Assembly: GCA_963712565.1 (NCBI GenBank)
Contig: CAVQIP010000055.1
Coordinates: forward strand, 434,001-498,000
DNA: 64,000 nucleotides
Origin: VAZQ01 sp963712565
GTDB lineage: Bacteria > Pseudomonadota > Alphaproteobacteria > Rhizobiales > Xanthobacteraceae
Direction of reading: 5' to 3'
Notes under the pieces: generated by a model
The model's database searches: none
The model's input: the letters and a program-made list of their open reading frames with translations, nothing else
What the model was told of the DNA's origin: nothing
Program-made: the position numbers and the translations under genes
Shown: positions 27,248 through 35,675 of the stretch, in pieces
How positions within the stretch are numbered: the first letter of the stretch is position 1
Layout of the letters: each line of letters starts with the position of its first letter

Positions 27248-27980
27248 TTACAGCCCCAGATAAAATTTGCGGATCAGCTCGTTGTTGTTGAGCTCGTCGG
27301 CCGAGCGGCCTTCGAAGGCGATCTGGCCGTGGACGATGACGTAGCCGCGGTCGGCGATGCGCAGCGCCTGCGGGAAGTTTTGCTCCGCCATCAGCACGGT
27401 CAGCTTGTACTGGTCCTTGAGCTCCTTGATCTTGTCGATGGTGCGGCTGACCAGCACCGGCGCCAGGCCGACCGACGGCTCGTCGATCAGGAGGATGCGG
27501 GGCGCGAGCATCAGCGCGCGCGCCAGCGCCAGCATCTGCTGTTCGCCGCCGCTCATGGAGCCGGCGAGCTGGGCGCGGCGCTCGGCCAGCCGCGGGAAGC
27601 ATTCGAAGCAGAAATCCGAGATTCGATTTCAGCGCCGCGCGGGCCTTGCGGCGGAAGGCGCCGAGCAGCAGATTTTCTTCCACGGTCAAGCGCGGAAACA
27701 GGCGGCGGCCCTCCGGCACCAGCGCGATGCCGAGGTCGACGATCTGCTCGGTGGTACGGCCGACGAGCTCGTGCTTCTCGCCGTCGATCTCGGCGACGAT
27801 GCGGCCGGCGCGCGGGCGCACGATCCCCATCACGCATTTCATCAGCGTGCTCTTGCCGTTGCCGTTGGTGCCGAGCAGCACCACGGTCTCTCCGCTATTG
27901 ACGCTGAGCGACACGTCCTCGAGCACGCGCACGGCACCGTAGGCGGCGTCGATCCTCTCGATGGCGAGACTATTGGCCAA
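27248..27980 (-). pseudogene. livF: ABC transporter ATPase LivF, one-base frameshift
   Basis: The protein begins at TTG 27980 (GGAGAGGG upstream) and reads 'LAIERIDAAYGAVRVLEDVSLSVNSGETVVLLGTNGNGKSTLMKC' with an intact Walker A, to 'FRRKARAALKSNLGF'. The reading frame then fails. One extra base at about 27611 (the G in GCAGAAATCC on the plus strand) explains it: removing it gives 'GFCFECFPRLAERRAQLAGSMSGGEQQMLALARALM', joining the second half (stop at 27248) with signature 'SGGEQ', Walker B 'ILLIDEPSVGLAP' and 'MAEQNFPQALRIADRGYV'. Either a true inactivating mutation or an assembly error. Its start overlaps livG by 11 bases. Confidence 0.88.
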
Positions 27981-28710
27981 GGTAAGCCCTCTCCACCTCG
28001 GGATCGCGAATGACCGCGTCGGGCTTGCCGTCCGCGATCTTCTTGCCGGAGACCAGCACGACCAGCCGCTGCGAGAACTTCATCACCGCGCGCATGATGT
28101 GCTCGATCAGGATGATTGTGATGCCGCGCTCGTTGAGCCGGATGAGCAGGCCGACGATGTCGTCGACCTCCGATTGCGACAGCCCGGCCATGGACTCGTC
28201 GGCGATCAGAAGCTTCGGCTCGGCCGCCATGGCGCGCGCGAGTTCGAGCTTGCGCATCTCGACTTGCGTGAGATCGCGCGGAAGCTTCGCCGCCTTGTCG
28301 GCAAGCGCAACGAGCTGCAGCAGCTCGGCGCAGCGCGCATCGAGCTCGGCCGGTGACAGCGAAGGCCCCGGCCGCGCATTGACGGTGTAGAGGAGCGGCA
28401 CCCGCAGGTTCTCCGCCACCGTCAGGGTGGAGAACGGGCGCGGCAGCTGGAAGCTGCGCGCCATGCCGCGGCGCGTGCGCTCATGGGTGAGCAGGCCGTC
28501 GATCGCCTCGCCGTTGAAGCGCACCGTCCCGGTCTCGTTCGCAAGGGTGCCGCAGATGCAGTTGACCAAGGTCGACTTGCCGGAGCCGTTGGGTCCGATC
28601 AGGCCGACGCGCTCGCCCTCGGCGACGGCGAGGTCGATGCCGTCGAGCGCGACGAAACCGCCGAAGCGTTTGCTCAGACCCGTCACTTCGAGCAGCGCGC
28701 CCGCCATCAC
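27970..28710 (-). CDS. livG: ABC transporter ATPase LivG, degenerate signature motif
   Basis: A 246-residue ATPase; start ATG 28710 overlaps the livM stop by ATGA. Walker A is 'GPNGSGKSTL', the LivG-specific insert 'RTRRGMARSFQLPRPFSTLTVAENL' is present, Walker B reads 'LLIADESMAGLS', and the H-loop is 'IEHIMRAV'. The ABC signature, usually LSxGQ, reads 'LTQVEMRKLELARAM', lacking Gly and Gln. The catalytic Glu after Walker B is kept. Such variants exist in this subfamily, so activity is still possible. Confidence 0.9.
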   Translation of the reverse strand: MMAGALLEVTGLSKRFGGFVALDGIDLAVAEGERVGLIGPNGSGKSTLVNCICGTLANETGTVRFNGEAIDGLLTHERTRRGMARSFQLPRPFSTLTVAENLRVPLLYTVNARPGPSLSPAELDARCAELLQLVALADKAAKLPRDLTQVEMRKLELARAMAAEPKLLIADESMAGLSQSEVDDIVGLLIRLNERGITIILIEHIMRAVMKFSQRLVVLVSGKKIADGKPDAVIRDPEVERAYLGQ

Positions 28711-29651
28711 TTCGTCCTCCCCCGCACCCAGTTCTGCACCAACCCGACGATGCCGTTCGGCGCGATGATGACGAAGCTGACCAGCAGCAGGCCGACGATG
28801 AGAAGGTTGACCGCCGAGGAGATGGTGACGGTCGCGATCTGCTGCAACGACCCGAGCAGGATCGCCCCGATCAGCGGTCCGACCCAGCTCGTGGTGCCGC
28901 CGATCATCGGCATGGCGATGGAGTTGACGGCGTATTCGAGCCCGAAGGCGGACGAGGGCTGGAGATAGCCGATGTAATAGGGAAAGGGCGCTCCCGCCAT
29001 GCCCATGATCGCGCCCGATAGCGTCGTGGCAACGAGTTTCAGGCGCAGCGTCGGCACTCCCGAGGCTTCCGCCGCGAGCTCGTCGTCGCGGATGGTGGCG
29101 AATCCGTAGCCGAGCTGCGAGCGCTCGATGCCGCGCGCGATGGTGATCGCGATCACCACGAGGGCCAGCATCAGCAGAAAGAGGTATTGGATATAGGGAC
29201 CGATCAGCGCGATGTCATTCGGGCGGATGATGTAGGCGCCGCGCGATCCGCCGACATACTCCCAGTTGACGACGAGGGTTTGCAGCACGACGGCGAGGGC
29301 GAGCGTCGCGATGGCGAAGAATGCGCCGCGCAGCCGCAGCGTCAGATAGCCCATGCCGAAGCCGACGATGCCCGAGACGATACCGCCGATCACGATCAGG
29401 ACCGGGATCGGCAGGGGATAGAACTTGTGCACGAACACCGTCGAATAGGCGCCCATCGCGAAAAAAGCCGCCGAGCCGAAATTGACGTAGCCGGTGTAGC
29501 CGCCGAGGATGTTCCAGGCGGTCGCCAGCACGATGAACTGCAGCACGGTATAGCCGGCGAAAAACACGTAATCGTTGTTCACCCAGCGTGCGCCGAAGAA
29601 AACGAAGGCCGCCACCGCGATCGAGATCAGCAGGAAGAACCGGGTCCGCAC
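28707..29651 (-). CDS. livM: ABC transporter permease LivM
   Basis: A 314-residue protein with about eight to ten membrane helices. LivM signatures: 'FIVLATAWNILGGYTGYVNFGSAAFFAMGAYSTVFV', 'LRLRGAFFAIATLALAVVLQTLV', the EAA-like 'GYGFATIRDDELAAEASGVPTLRLKLVATTLSGAIMGMAGAPFPYY', and 'MIGGTTSWVGPLIGAILLGSLQQIA'. It follows livH by 11 bases and overlaps livG by four, forming one operon. It pairs with LivH as the channel for the livJ-type receptor at 25.8 kb. Confidence 0.93.
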   Translation of the reverse strand: MRTRFFLLISIAVAAFVFFGARWVNNDYVFFAGYTVLQFIVLATAWNILGGYTGYVNFGSAAFFAMGAYSTVFVHKFYPLPIPVLIVIGGIVSGIVGFGMGYLTLRLRGAFFAIATLALAVVLQTLVVNWEYVGGSRGAYIIRPNDIALIGPYIQYLFLLMLALVVIAITIARGIERSQLGYGFATIRDDELAAEASGVPTLRLKLVATTLSGAIMGMAGAPFPYYIGYLQPSSAFGLEYAVNSIAMPMIGGTTSWVGPLIGAILLGSLQQIATVTISSAVNLLIVGLLLVSFVIIAPNGIVGLVQNWVRGRTK

Positions 29652-29662
29652 GATCGAGAGTC

Positions 29663-30538
29663 CTATCGTCCGAGAAGACCCGCCGGCCGGAACGCGAGGG
29701 TGAGGAGGAGGACGCCGAATGACACCGCCGGCGCCCAGGATGGCCCGTAGAAGGTGGCGGTGAAGCTCTCGAGGATGCCGAGCAGCATCGCGCCGATCAC
29801 CGTGCCGGGGAGGCTGCCGAGCCCCCCGAGCACGCAGATCGCGAACACGCGGCCGATATATTCACGCCCGACCGAGGGCTCGACCGGCTGGATGATGATC
29901 AGCAGCGCGCCGGCGACCGACGTGGTCGCGATCGAGATGCCGAAGGCGATGCGCTTGATGCGAACCGGGGAGGCGCCCATCAGCCGCAACGCCAGCTGGT
30001 CTTGCGCCACCGCGGAGATCGCACGCCCGATGAATGTGTTCGACAGAAACAGCTGCAGCCCGGCGAACAAGGCGAGCGCAGCGAGGCACGGTACCAGCAT
30101 GCGCAGCGGAAAATCCATCACGCCGAGGTGCCAGCTCGGCCCGATATACCACGCCTCGACGTAGCGGTAGTCGACGCCGAAGACGAGGATGAGCATCACC
30201 TCGGTGACGAACAGCAGGCCGAAGAAGAACGAGAGGCCGCGCAGCGACTCCTGTCCGTGCCGCTCGAACGATTCGTAATAGACCTGGTAGATGCCGGCGC
30301 CCAGCAGGTAGAACACCGGCATCATCACGATGCTGATCACGATCGGATCGATGCCGAGGCGCGTGTTGACGATATAGGCGATGTAGGAGCCGAGAATGAT
30401 GAAGGCGGGGTGCGCGATGTTGACGATGTCGAGGATGCCGAACGAGATCGAGACCCCGATCGTCACGGCGGCATAGAAGCCGCCGAGCAGAATACCGGCG
30501 ATCACGGCGTTGATCAGCAGGTCGAAGCTAAGGCCCAC
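29663..30538 (-). CDS. livH: ABC transporter permease LivH
   Basis: A 291-residue membrane protein and first gene of the livHMGF operon. Typical features: 'GILLGGFYAAVTIGVSISFGILDIVNIAHPAFIILGSYIAY', the coupling region 'NTFIGRAISAVAQDQLALRLMGASPVRIKRIAFGISIATTSVAGALL', and 'GRVFAICVLGGLGSLPGTVIGAMLLGILES'. Length and helix count are normal. The promoter is presumably in the 149-base gap 30539-30687, in which I see no distinct boxes. Confidence 0.93.
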   Translation of the reverse strand: MGLSFDLLINAVIAGILLGGFYAAVTIGVSISFGILDIVNIAHPAFIILGSYIAYIVNTRLGIDPIVISIVMMPVFYLLGAGIYQVYYESFERHGQESLRGLSFFFGLLFVTEVMLILVFGVDYRYVEAWYIGPSWHLGVMDFPLRMLVPCLAALALFAGLQLFLSNTFIGRAISAVAQDQLALRLMGASPVRIKRIAFGISIATTSVAGALLIIIQPVEPSVGREYIGRVFAICVLGGLGSLPGTVIGAMLLGILESFTATFYGPSWAPAVSFGVLLLTLAFRPAGLLGR

Positions 30539-30687
30539 CTAATTCCCCCCAAGCCCGGTTTCCGGCAACGCGTCCGCGTTCGCCGGGACGAGCCTCTTTG
30601 TTTGGCGGCCAGTGTGCAGGAAGGGTCCCGCCTTGGCTAGTCCTGGTCATGCACGCCCGGGGCCTTGTCCAAGTGCCGGCCGCAACA

Positions 30688-31179
30688 TCATCGGCGCTCG
30701 GTCGCTGCCCGCGCGACGGCGGCCAGGGTTGCGGCCAAGGCGTCGATCACGCGATTGCTGTCGCCCGCAAGCCCGTGGCGTTTCGCAATCCATTGCGGGT
30801 CGTTGTAGGACAGCCAGGTCTTGCCGGTGGCATCCTCCCAAACCAGCGCTTTCAACGGCAGATCGATGCCGACGGTCTGGTCGGACTGCATGAGCGGCGT
30901 GCCACCCTTGGCGTTGCCGAAAATCAGCAGCTGCGTCGGCCGCAGCGACATGCCGACTTGCCCGGCGCCCGCCGCGTGATCGACGCGGGCGAACACCGTC
31001 ATGCCGCGGGCGGCGATCTCGGACTCCAGTCGGTCCGCGGTCTCGTCCGGATCGAAGCTGCTGGCTATGGTGATCAACCCGTCCGCGGCCATTGTGCACG
31101 TCACGCAGAACCAGATGCCGATGACCACTGCGACGGGAACGCCCCGACGCCGCCACGTCGAAGCGCCTTGCTCCGCCAT
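30688..31179 (-). CDS. DUF302 domain exported protein
   Basis: From ATG 31179 (a TTG at 31206 is possible) the product has 163 residues. It has a basic N-terminus, one hydrophobic segment 'GVPVAVVIGIWFCVTCTMAADG' that acts as signal or anchor, and a complete DUF302 domain: 'ITIASSFDPDETADRLESEIAARGMTVFARVDHAAGAGQVGMSLRPTQLLIFGNAKGGTPLMQSDQTVGIDLPLKALVWED'. DUF302 proteins are widespread and small and may bind metals or small ligands; function is unknown. It shares direction with the cupin gene 58 bases upstream. Confidence 0.88.
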   Translation of the reverse strand: MAEQGASTWRRRGVPVAVVIGIWFCVTCTMAADGLITIASSFDPDETADRLESEIAARGMTVFARVDHAAGAGQVGMSLRPTQLLIFGNAKGGTPLMQSDQTVGIDLPLKALVWEDATGKTWLSYNDPQWIAKRHGLAGDSNRVIDALAATLAAVARAATERR

Positions 31180-31237
31180 CGCCGGGGCCTTGCAATCCCG
31201 CAACAACCTACCGCCGCCGAACCAGCTCAGCGCACGC

Positions 31238-31687
31238 TCATGCCGCTGCCTGCTGCCGCACGCCTTCGGGCAGCGGCATCGGCTTGTTGGCGCTCTGCAG
31301 GAATTCGATGGTCATGAACACCATCTCGCGGTCGCCGAGATTTTCGAGGTCGTGGACCTTGAACTGGCCGGAGCCATAGGTCTCGTGCCGCGTCTCGCCG
31401 GGCGCGTAGGTGTATTCGACGGTGGTGCCGTCGTGCACGTGCTGGCGTCCGCGGCCGCCCGTGACCGAAGTCCAGAAATAATCGAGCACGTGGCGGTGGA
31501 AGCCGATCCGCTCGCCGGGCGCGAGGCGGATGATCCAAACCCGCACCCGGTCGGTCTCCGAGAGCAGCGTGCTGCCCACGCACGGATTGGGATTTTTCCT
31601 TTCCCGCTCGAACTCGGCGGCGATCTCCGGCGGCCACGCCGCCTTCACCGAACTCTCGGCCTGCTTGTCCAGCATCGTCAGAGCCAT
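31238..31687 (-). CDS. Cupin-fold protein
   Basis: From ATG 31687 (GGAGGAATGCC upstream) the product has 149 residues. A cupin barrel is suggested by 'VWIIRLAPGERIGFHRHVLDYFWTSVTGGRGRQHVHDGTTVEYTYAPGETRHETYGSGQFKVHDLENLGDREMVFMTIEFLQS', with His residues in the expected metal-binding places (HRH and later HE). The N-terminal ~45 residues ('DKQAESSVKAAWPPEIAAEFERERKNPNPCVGSTLLSETDRV') form an extra segment. Function is unknown. Transcribed away from the monooxygenase gene at 31738; the two starts lie 50 bases apart, so they share a promoter region. Confidence 0.75.
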   Translation of the reverse strand: MALTMLDKQAESSVKAAWPPEIAAEFERERKNPNPCVGSTLLSETDRVRVWIIRLAPGERIGFHRHVLDYFWTSVTGGRGRQHVHDGTTVEYTYAPGETRHETYGSGQFKVHDLENLGDREMVFMTIEFLQSANKPMPLPEGVRQQAAA

Positions 31688-31737
31688 GGCATTCCTCCAG
31701 GTTTGGTCCGATATATAGCACTTTTGCGCGGCGGGAA

Positions 31738-32973
31738 ATGGCGGGATCGAGCGCATTGCCCATGGTGAGCAAGCGGCGAGCGCTGGTCGTCGGCGGCTCC
31801 ATGAGCGGCCTGTTGGCCGGGCTGCTGTTGCGGCGTGCCGGTTGGGATGTCGATATCTTCGAGCGGGTCGAAAGCGAGCTCGCGGGCCGCGGCGCCGGCA
31901 TCGTCGCGCAGCCGGACCTGATCAAGACACTGCGCCGGATCGGGATCGATCCGACCGATCTGGGGGTCGCGATCACCACCCGGCAGATCCTGGATGCATC
32001 CGGACGCCTGGCCGGCCAGTGCGCATGTCCGCAGGTTCTCACCGCCTGGGAGCGCGTCTATCGGGTGCTGCGCGACGCGTTTCCACCGCAGCGTTACCAC
32101 CGCGGCCGAGGCGTCAGGGCGTTCGAGCAGACCGACAGGTCGGTGGTCGCGCATTTCAACGACGGCGGCACGGCCGAGGGCGAGCTGCTCGTGGGCGCGG
32201 ACGGGCTTCGCTCCACCGTCCGTCAGCAATGCCTGCCGCAGCTGGCGCCGCTTTACGCCGGCTACGTGGCCTGGCGTGCGCTCATTGCGGAGGCGGCGTT
32301 TGCACCGGCGATCCATCGCGAGTTGTTCGATACCATGACGTTCTGCCTGCCCCCGGGCGAGCAATGCCTGGGCTATCCGGTCGCCGGCCCCGACAACGAT
32401 CTGCGACCCGGTCACCGCCGCTACAACGTCGTGTGGTACCGTCCGGCGGACGAAGGCACCGAGCTGCAGCAGCTGCTGACCGACGAGAGCGGCACGACCT
32501 ACACGATCTCGATCCCGCCGCCGCTCATCCGGCGCGAGGCGATCGCCCACATGCGCGCCGCCGCCGAGCGATTGCTGGCGCCGCAATTCCGCGAGGTCGT
32601 GCGCATGATCGACGAGCCGATCCTACAACCGATCTACGATCTCGAAACACCGCGCATGGCTTTCGGCCGGGTTGCAATCATCGGCGATGCGGCCTTCGTC
32701 GCACGGCCACATGTCGCGGCCGGCGTGGCCAAGGCGGCGGACGATGCGGCGGCGCTGGTGGCGGCACTGGAGGCGGGCGAGGTGGCGCCGGCGCTCCGCA
32801 GTTTCGAGACGGCGCGGCTGCCGGTCGGACAGCGCATCATCGAGCGCGCGCGCCATCTCGGCGCCTATCTCCAGGCGACCCAGACCGCCGAGGAGCGCGC
32901 GCGGTCCCGGCGCCACAGCATTCCCGAAGCGGTTCTGGCGGAAACCGCGGTGCTCGATTTCCTGCGGGAGTGA
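31738..32973 (+). CDS. FAD-dependent monooxygenase, dihydroxypyridine hydroxylase-like
   Basis: A 411-residue class A flavoprotein hydroxylase. The Rossmann motif is 'ALVVGGSMSGLLAGLLLRRAGWDVDIFERVESELAGRGAGIVAQPDLIKTLRRIGID', the DG motif 'GELLVGADGLRSTVR', and the GD motif 'GRVAIIGDAAFVARPHVAAGVAKAADDAAALV'. The combination 'GGSxxG' plus 'ARPHVAAG' is typical of 2,6-dihydroxypyridine 3-monooxygenase-like enzymes, which hydroxylate N-heteroaromatics. An in-frame ATG at 31762 is an alternative start. A MITE-like element follows the stop. Confidence 0.88.
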   Translation: MAGSSALPMVSKRRALVVGGSMSGLLAGLLLRRAGWDVDIFERVESELAGRGAGIVAQPDLIKTLRRIGIDPTDLGVAITTRQILDASGRLAGQCACPQVLTAWERVYRVLRDAFPPQRYHRGRGVRAFEQTDRSVVAHFNDGGTAEGELLVGADGLRSTVRQQCLPQLAPLYAGYVAWRALIAEAAFAPAIHRELFDTMTFCLPPGEQCLGYPVAGPDNDLRPGHRRYNVVWYRPADEGTELQQLLTDESGTTYTISIPPPLIRREAIAHMRAAAERLLAPQFREVVRMIDEPILQPIYDLETPRMAFGRVAIIGDAAFVARPHVAAGVAKAADDAAALVAALEAGEVAPALRSFETARLPVGQRIIERARHLGAYLQATQTAEERARSRRHSIPEAVLAETAVLDFLRE

Positions 32974-32984
32974 GCCCAGTTCTA

Positions 32985-33150
32985 TCCTCGTCATGCGCGG
33001 GCTTGATCCGCGCATCCATCCAAAATGCAAAAAGCTTCTTGCGAACGAGATGGATTGCCCGGAACTCGAGCTTGCTCGAGTTCCGCAATTTCAAGCGCGG
33101 CAAGTCGGATAAATCCGACTTGCGGTGTCAAGCCAGGCAATGACGGCGAA
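32985..33150. repeat. MITE-like element of about 166 bp with inverted ends
   Basis: Left end 'CGTCATGCGCGGGCTTGA' and right end, read on the other strand, 'CGTCATTGCCTGGCTTGA' form imperfect terminal inverted repeats. Inside are two perfect hairpins: GGAACTCGAGC/GCTCGAGTTCC (about 33060-33083) and GCAAGTCGGAT/ATCCGACTTGC (about 33102-33125). No coding capacity. A short relative is at 41560-41599. It lies between the convergent monooxygenase and dehydrogenase genes. Confidence 0.7.
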
Positions 33151-33170
33151 GAATGGCGACCCCCCTGTCC

Positions 33171-34091
33171 CTAACGTTGTTTTGCGCGCCGCCGTCGCCT
33201 CTTTTTTTGCCCCCGCTTCACGCCCGCCATCGCCTCCAGTACCGCGCAGACTGCCGCGGTGTCGTGCTCGGCGTGGCCGGTCTTCATCGCCTTCGCGTAT
33301 ACCGGGATCGTGGCGTCGAACAGCGGGGTCGGGCAGGCGAGCTTGTGCGCGAACCCGCCGATTACCGCCATGTCCTTCTGCCAGACCGACACTTTCATGG
33401 TGGGTTCGTCGTAACGGCTCTTCACCATCATCGGCGCACGCAGTTCGAAAACTCGCGAATTGCCGGCGCCGGATGCGACCATCTCGAACACGGTCTGCGC
33501 GTCGAGACCGGCCTTGAGGCCGAGCACCATCGCCTCGGCGCTGGCGACGTTGTTGATGGCGACCAGCAGGTTCGCGACGTATTTCATGCGGCTGCCATTG
33601 CCGAACTCTCCGAGGTCGTGCACCGCGCGCGCGAACCCCGCGAACAGCGGGCGCAGCTTGCGGATCGATTGGCGGTCGCCGCTGGCATAGACCACGAGGT
33701 CCTTGACCTTGGCCTGCGCGCCGGTGCCGCTGATCGGGCAATCCAGCATGACATGGCCGGCCTTGCGCAGCGCGCGCTCGGCCTTGAGCTTGTCGTCGAT
33801 GGTAAAGGTGCTGGCTTCGACGATGACCCGCGGAGGCACGCGGGCATCGCGGATGGCCTTTACCGTCGCATCGAGCGCGGCGGGCTTGGGCAGGCTGGTG
33901 ATGATGGTCGGGGCCTCGGCCGCGAGCGTCTTCGCATCCTCCGCGATCTCGACGCCCGATCGCGCCATCGCCCGGCGGCGCGCCGGATCGACGTCGTAGC
34001 CGATGACGCGCCAGCCGGCGGCCACGAGGTTTTTCGCGAATGCGCCTCCCATGATGCCGAGGCCGATGACGCCGACCTTGCCTTTCGCCAT
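33171..34091 (-). CDS. NAD(P)-dependent oxidoreductase, 3-hydroxyisobutyrate dehydrogenase family
   Basis: From ATG 34091 (GGAGG 8 bases upstream) the product has 306 residues, with a Lys/Arg-rich tail 'KRGQKKRRRRRAKQR' that is unusual for the family. The Rossmann motif is 'VGVIGLGIMGGAFAKNLVAAGWRVIGYDVD'; the substrate motif 'LDCPISGTGAQAKVKDLVVYASGD', the catalytic Lys region 'GSRMKYVANLLVAINNVASAEAM', and 'FSVWQKDMAVI'-like cofactor region follow. It oxidises or reduces a beta-hydroxyacid. It is divergent from a second member of the same family at 34280, with 188 bases between. Confidence 0.9.
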   Translation of the reverse strand: MAKGKVGVIGLGIMGGAFAKNLVAAGWRVIGYDVDPARRRAMARSGVEIAEDAKTLAAEAPTIITSLPKPAALDATVKAIRDARVPPRVIVEASTFTIDDKLKAERALRKAGHVMLDCPISGTGAQAKVKDLVVYASGDRQSIRKLRPLFAGFARAVHDLGEFGNGSRMKYVANLLVAINNVASAEAMVLGLKAGLDAQTVFEMVASGAGNSRVFELRAPMMVKSRYDEPTMKVSVWQKDMAVIGGFAHKLACPTPLFDATIPVYAKAMKTGHAEHDTAAVCAVLEAMAGVKRGQKKRRRRRAKQR

Positions 34092-34279
34092 TCCCAAACC
34101 TCCGTGCTGCGATCAATTCCAATGGTGGACGCTATACAGCCGCTCGCGCCGCATTCAAGTTCCATGGGACGATCGGCGTCCTCCAAATAGCCGCCTTTCT
34201 CACGCGTGCCTAATCCCATATCGTCGCTGCCGGGAGTGGGCTATGACGCCGTAGCGGCCGTGGCTGCTGGGAGAACTGC

Positions 34280-35167
34280 ATGCACATCGGAGTCGCCGGA
34301 ATCGGCAAAATGGGCGCGGCCATCGCGCAACGGCTGATCGAGGTCGGACACACGGTAACCGTGTGGAATCGCTCCGCCGACAAACTGAAACCGGTTGCCG
34401 CTGCCGGCGCGGCGGTTGCCGCGACGCCGGCCGAGCTCGCCAAGCACGCCGAGGCCGTCATCACCATCCTGACCGATGCCGCCGCCATCGACGCGGTCTA
34501 CGGCGGTGCAGCCGGGCTGCTTGCTCCCGACGTGCGCGGCAAACTGTTCATCGAGATGAGCACCGTGCAGCCGCAGACTGAAGTCGCGCTCGCCGCAACG
34601 GTGCGCGCGCGGGGCGCGGCCCTGGTGGAGTGCCCGGTCGGCGGCTCGACCGGTCCGGCGCGGCAAGGCAAGCTGATCGGGCTGATGGGCGCCGAGCCCG
34701 CCGACGCCGCGCGAGCGAAGCCCCTCCTGGAGCAGCTCTGCCGCCGCCTGGAGCATTGCGGGCCAGTCGGCTCCGGCGCGGTGATGAAGCTGACGATCAA
34801 CATGCCGCTGATGATCTATTGGCAGGCGCTCGGCGAGGCGCTCGCCCTCTGTCGCCCGCTCGGCCTCGATCCGGCGCGGATCATGGATCTGCTGTCGGAT
34901 ACGTCGGGCGGCCCGAACGTGCTCAAGGTGCGCGGAGCGGGAGTGGCGCAGATGCTCAAGGGCGGCGATGGCGGACCGGTGACCTTCGACATCGACAGCG
35001 CGGTCAAGGACCTGCGCACCATGCTGGCCGAGGGCAAGGCGCGCGGCCTCGAACTGCCGCTGGTCGAAAAAACGCTCGCCTGCTACGAGGAGACCAAACG
35101 AAAGGTCTCGGGCGCGGCGGAAGTGTCGGCGGTATCGGTCTATTGGGCGAACCGCGCCAATTCGTGA
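34280..35167 (+). CDS. NAD(P)-dependent oxidoreductase, 3-hydroxyisobutyrate dehydrogenase family
   Basis: A 295-residue beta-hydroxyacid dehydrogenase. Rossmann motif 'HIGVAGIGKMGAAIAQRLIEVGHTVTVWNRSADK' (the Arg after N suggests NADP preference), 'VECPVGGSTGPARQGKLIGLMGA', the catalytic Lys in 'GSGAVMKLTINMPLMIYWQALGEALAL' and 'FDIDSAVKDLRTML'. It is divergent from the paralogue at 33171-34091 and followed 41 bases later by a GlcG-type gene on the same strand, a pairing seen in catabolic operons. Substrate unknown; GLYR1/tartronate-semialdehyde reductase-like enzymes are the closest style. Confidence 0.9.
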   Translation: MHIGVAGIGKMGAAIAQRLIEVGHTVTVWNRSADKLKPVAAAGAAVAATPAELAKHAEAVITILTDAAAIDAVYGGAAGLLAPDVRGKLFIEMSTVQPQTEVALAATVRARGAALVECPVGGSTGPARQGKLIGLMGAEPADAARAKPLLEQLCRRLEHCGPVGSGAVMKLTINMPLMIYWQALGEALALCRPLGLDPARIMDLLSDTSGGPNVLKVRGAGVAQMLKGGDGGPVTFDIDSAVKDLRTMLAEGKARGLELPLVEKTLACYEETKRKVSGAAEVSAVSVYWANRANS

Positions 35168-35208
35168 TCTGCAACCGATCCTCTGAACCGGTAAACCTTG
35201 GAGCCACC

Positions 35209-35652
35209 ATGTCGGTCGTGACGCTTGCGCAAGCTTCCACCATCGTCGACGCCGCGCTCAAGAAAGGCCGCGACACCAACTGCGCGCCGCTTACCGTCGC
35301 CGTGCTCGACGCCGGCGGACATCTGGTCGCGTTCAAGCGCGAAGACAAGTCGGGGCTGTTGCGGTTCGACATCGCCTTCGGCAAAGCCTGGGGCGCGCTC
35401 GGCATGGGCTTCGGCTCGCGCACGCTAGCCGCCCGCGCCGCCAAGACACCGCAATTCTTCACCATGCTGGCCGCCGCGAGCGAGGGGCGCATGGTTACCA
35501 ATCCCGGTGGCGTGCTGATCAGAACCGCGGTGGGCGACGTCATCGGCGCGGTCGGCATTTCCGGCGATACCTCCGATAAGGACGAGGCCTGCGCGATCGC
35601 CGCGATCGAGGCCGCCGGCCTCAAGGCCGATCCCGGTCAGGATGCGAGCTGA
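35209..35652 (+). CDS. GlcG/HbpS family heme- or ligand-binding protein
   Basis: A 147-residue protein; ATG 35209 follows TTGGAGCC. The family pattern (PF03928) is complete: 'TLAQASTIVDAALKKGRDTNCAPLTVAVLDAGGHLVAFKREDKSGLLRFDIAFGKAWGAL', 'TPQFFTMLAAASEGRMVTNPGGVLIRTAVGDVIGAVGISGDTSDKDEACAIAAIEAAGL'. Members occur with glycolate or hydroxyacid oxidation genes, in line with the dehydrogenase just upstream. The biochemical role is uncertain (heme binding in HbpS; oligomeric unknown in GlcG). Confidence 0.88.
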   Translation: MSVVTLAQASTIVDAALKKGRDTNCAPLTVAVLDAGGHLVAFKREDKSGLLRFDIAFGKAWGALGMGFGSRTLAARAAKTPQFFTMLAAASEGRMVTNPGGVLIRTAVGDVIGAVGISGDTSDKDEACAIAAIEAAGLKADPGQDAS

Positions 35653-35675
35653 TTTTTGGCCGAGCGTGGAGGCGG

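Noticed and set aside
25818..27980. 720-codon minus-strand frame starting with LivF
   Set aside because: After the livF frameshift it runs antisense through the receptor gene; only the first ~125 codons are real.
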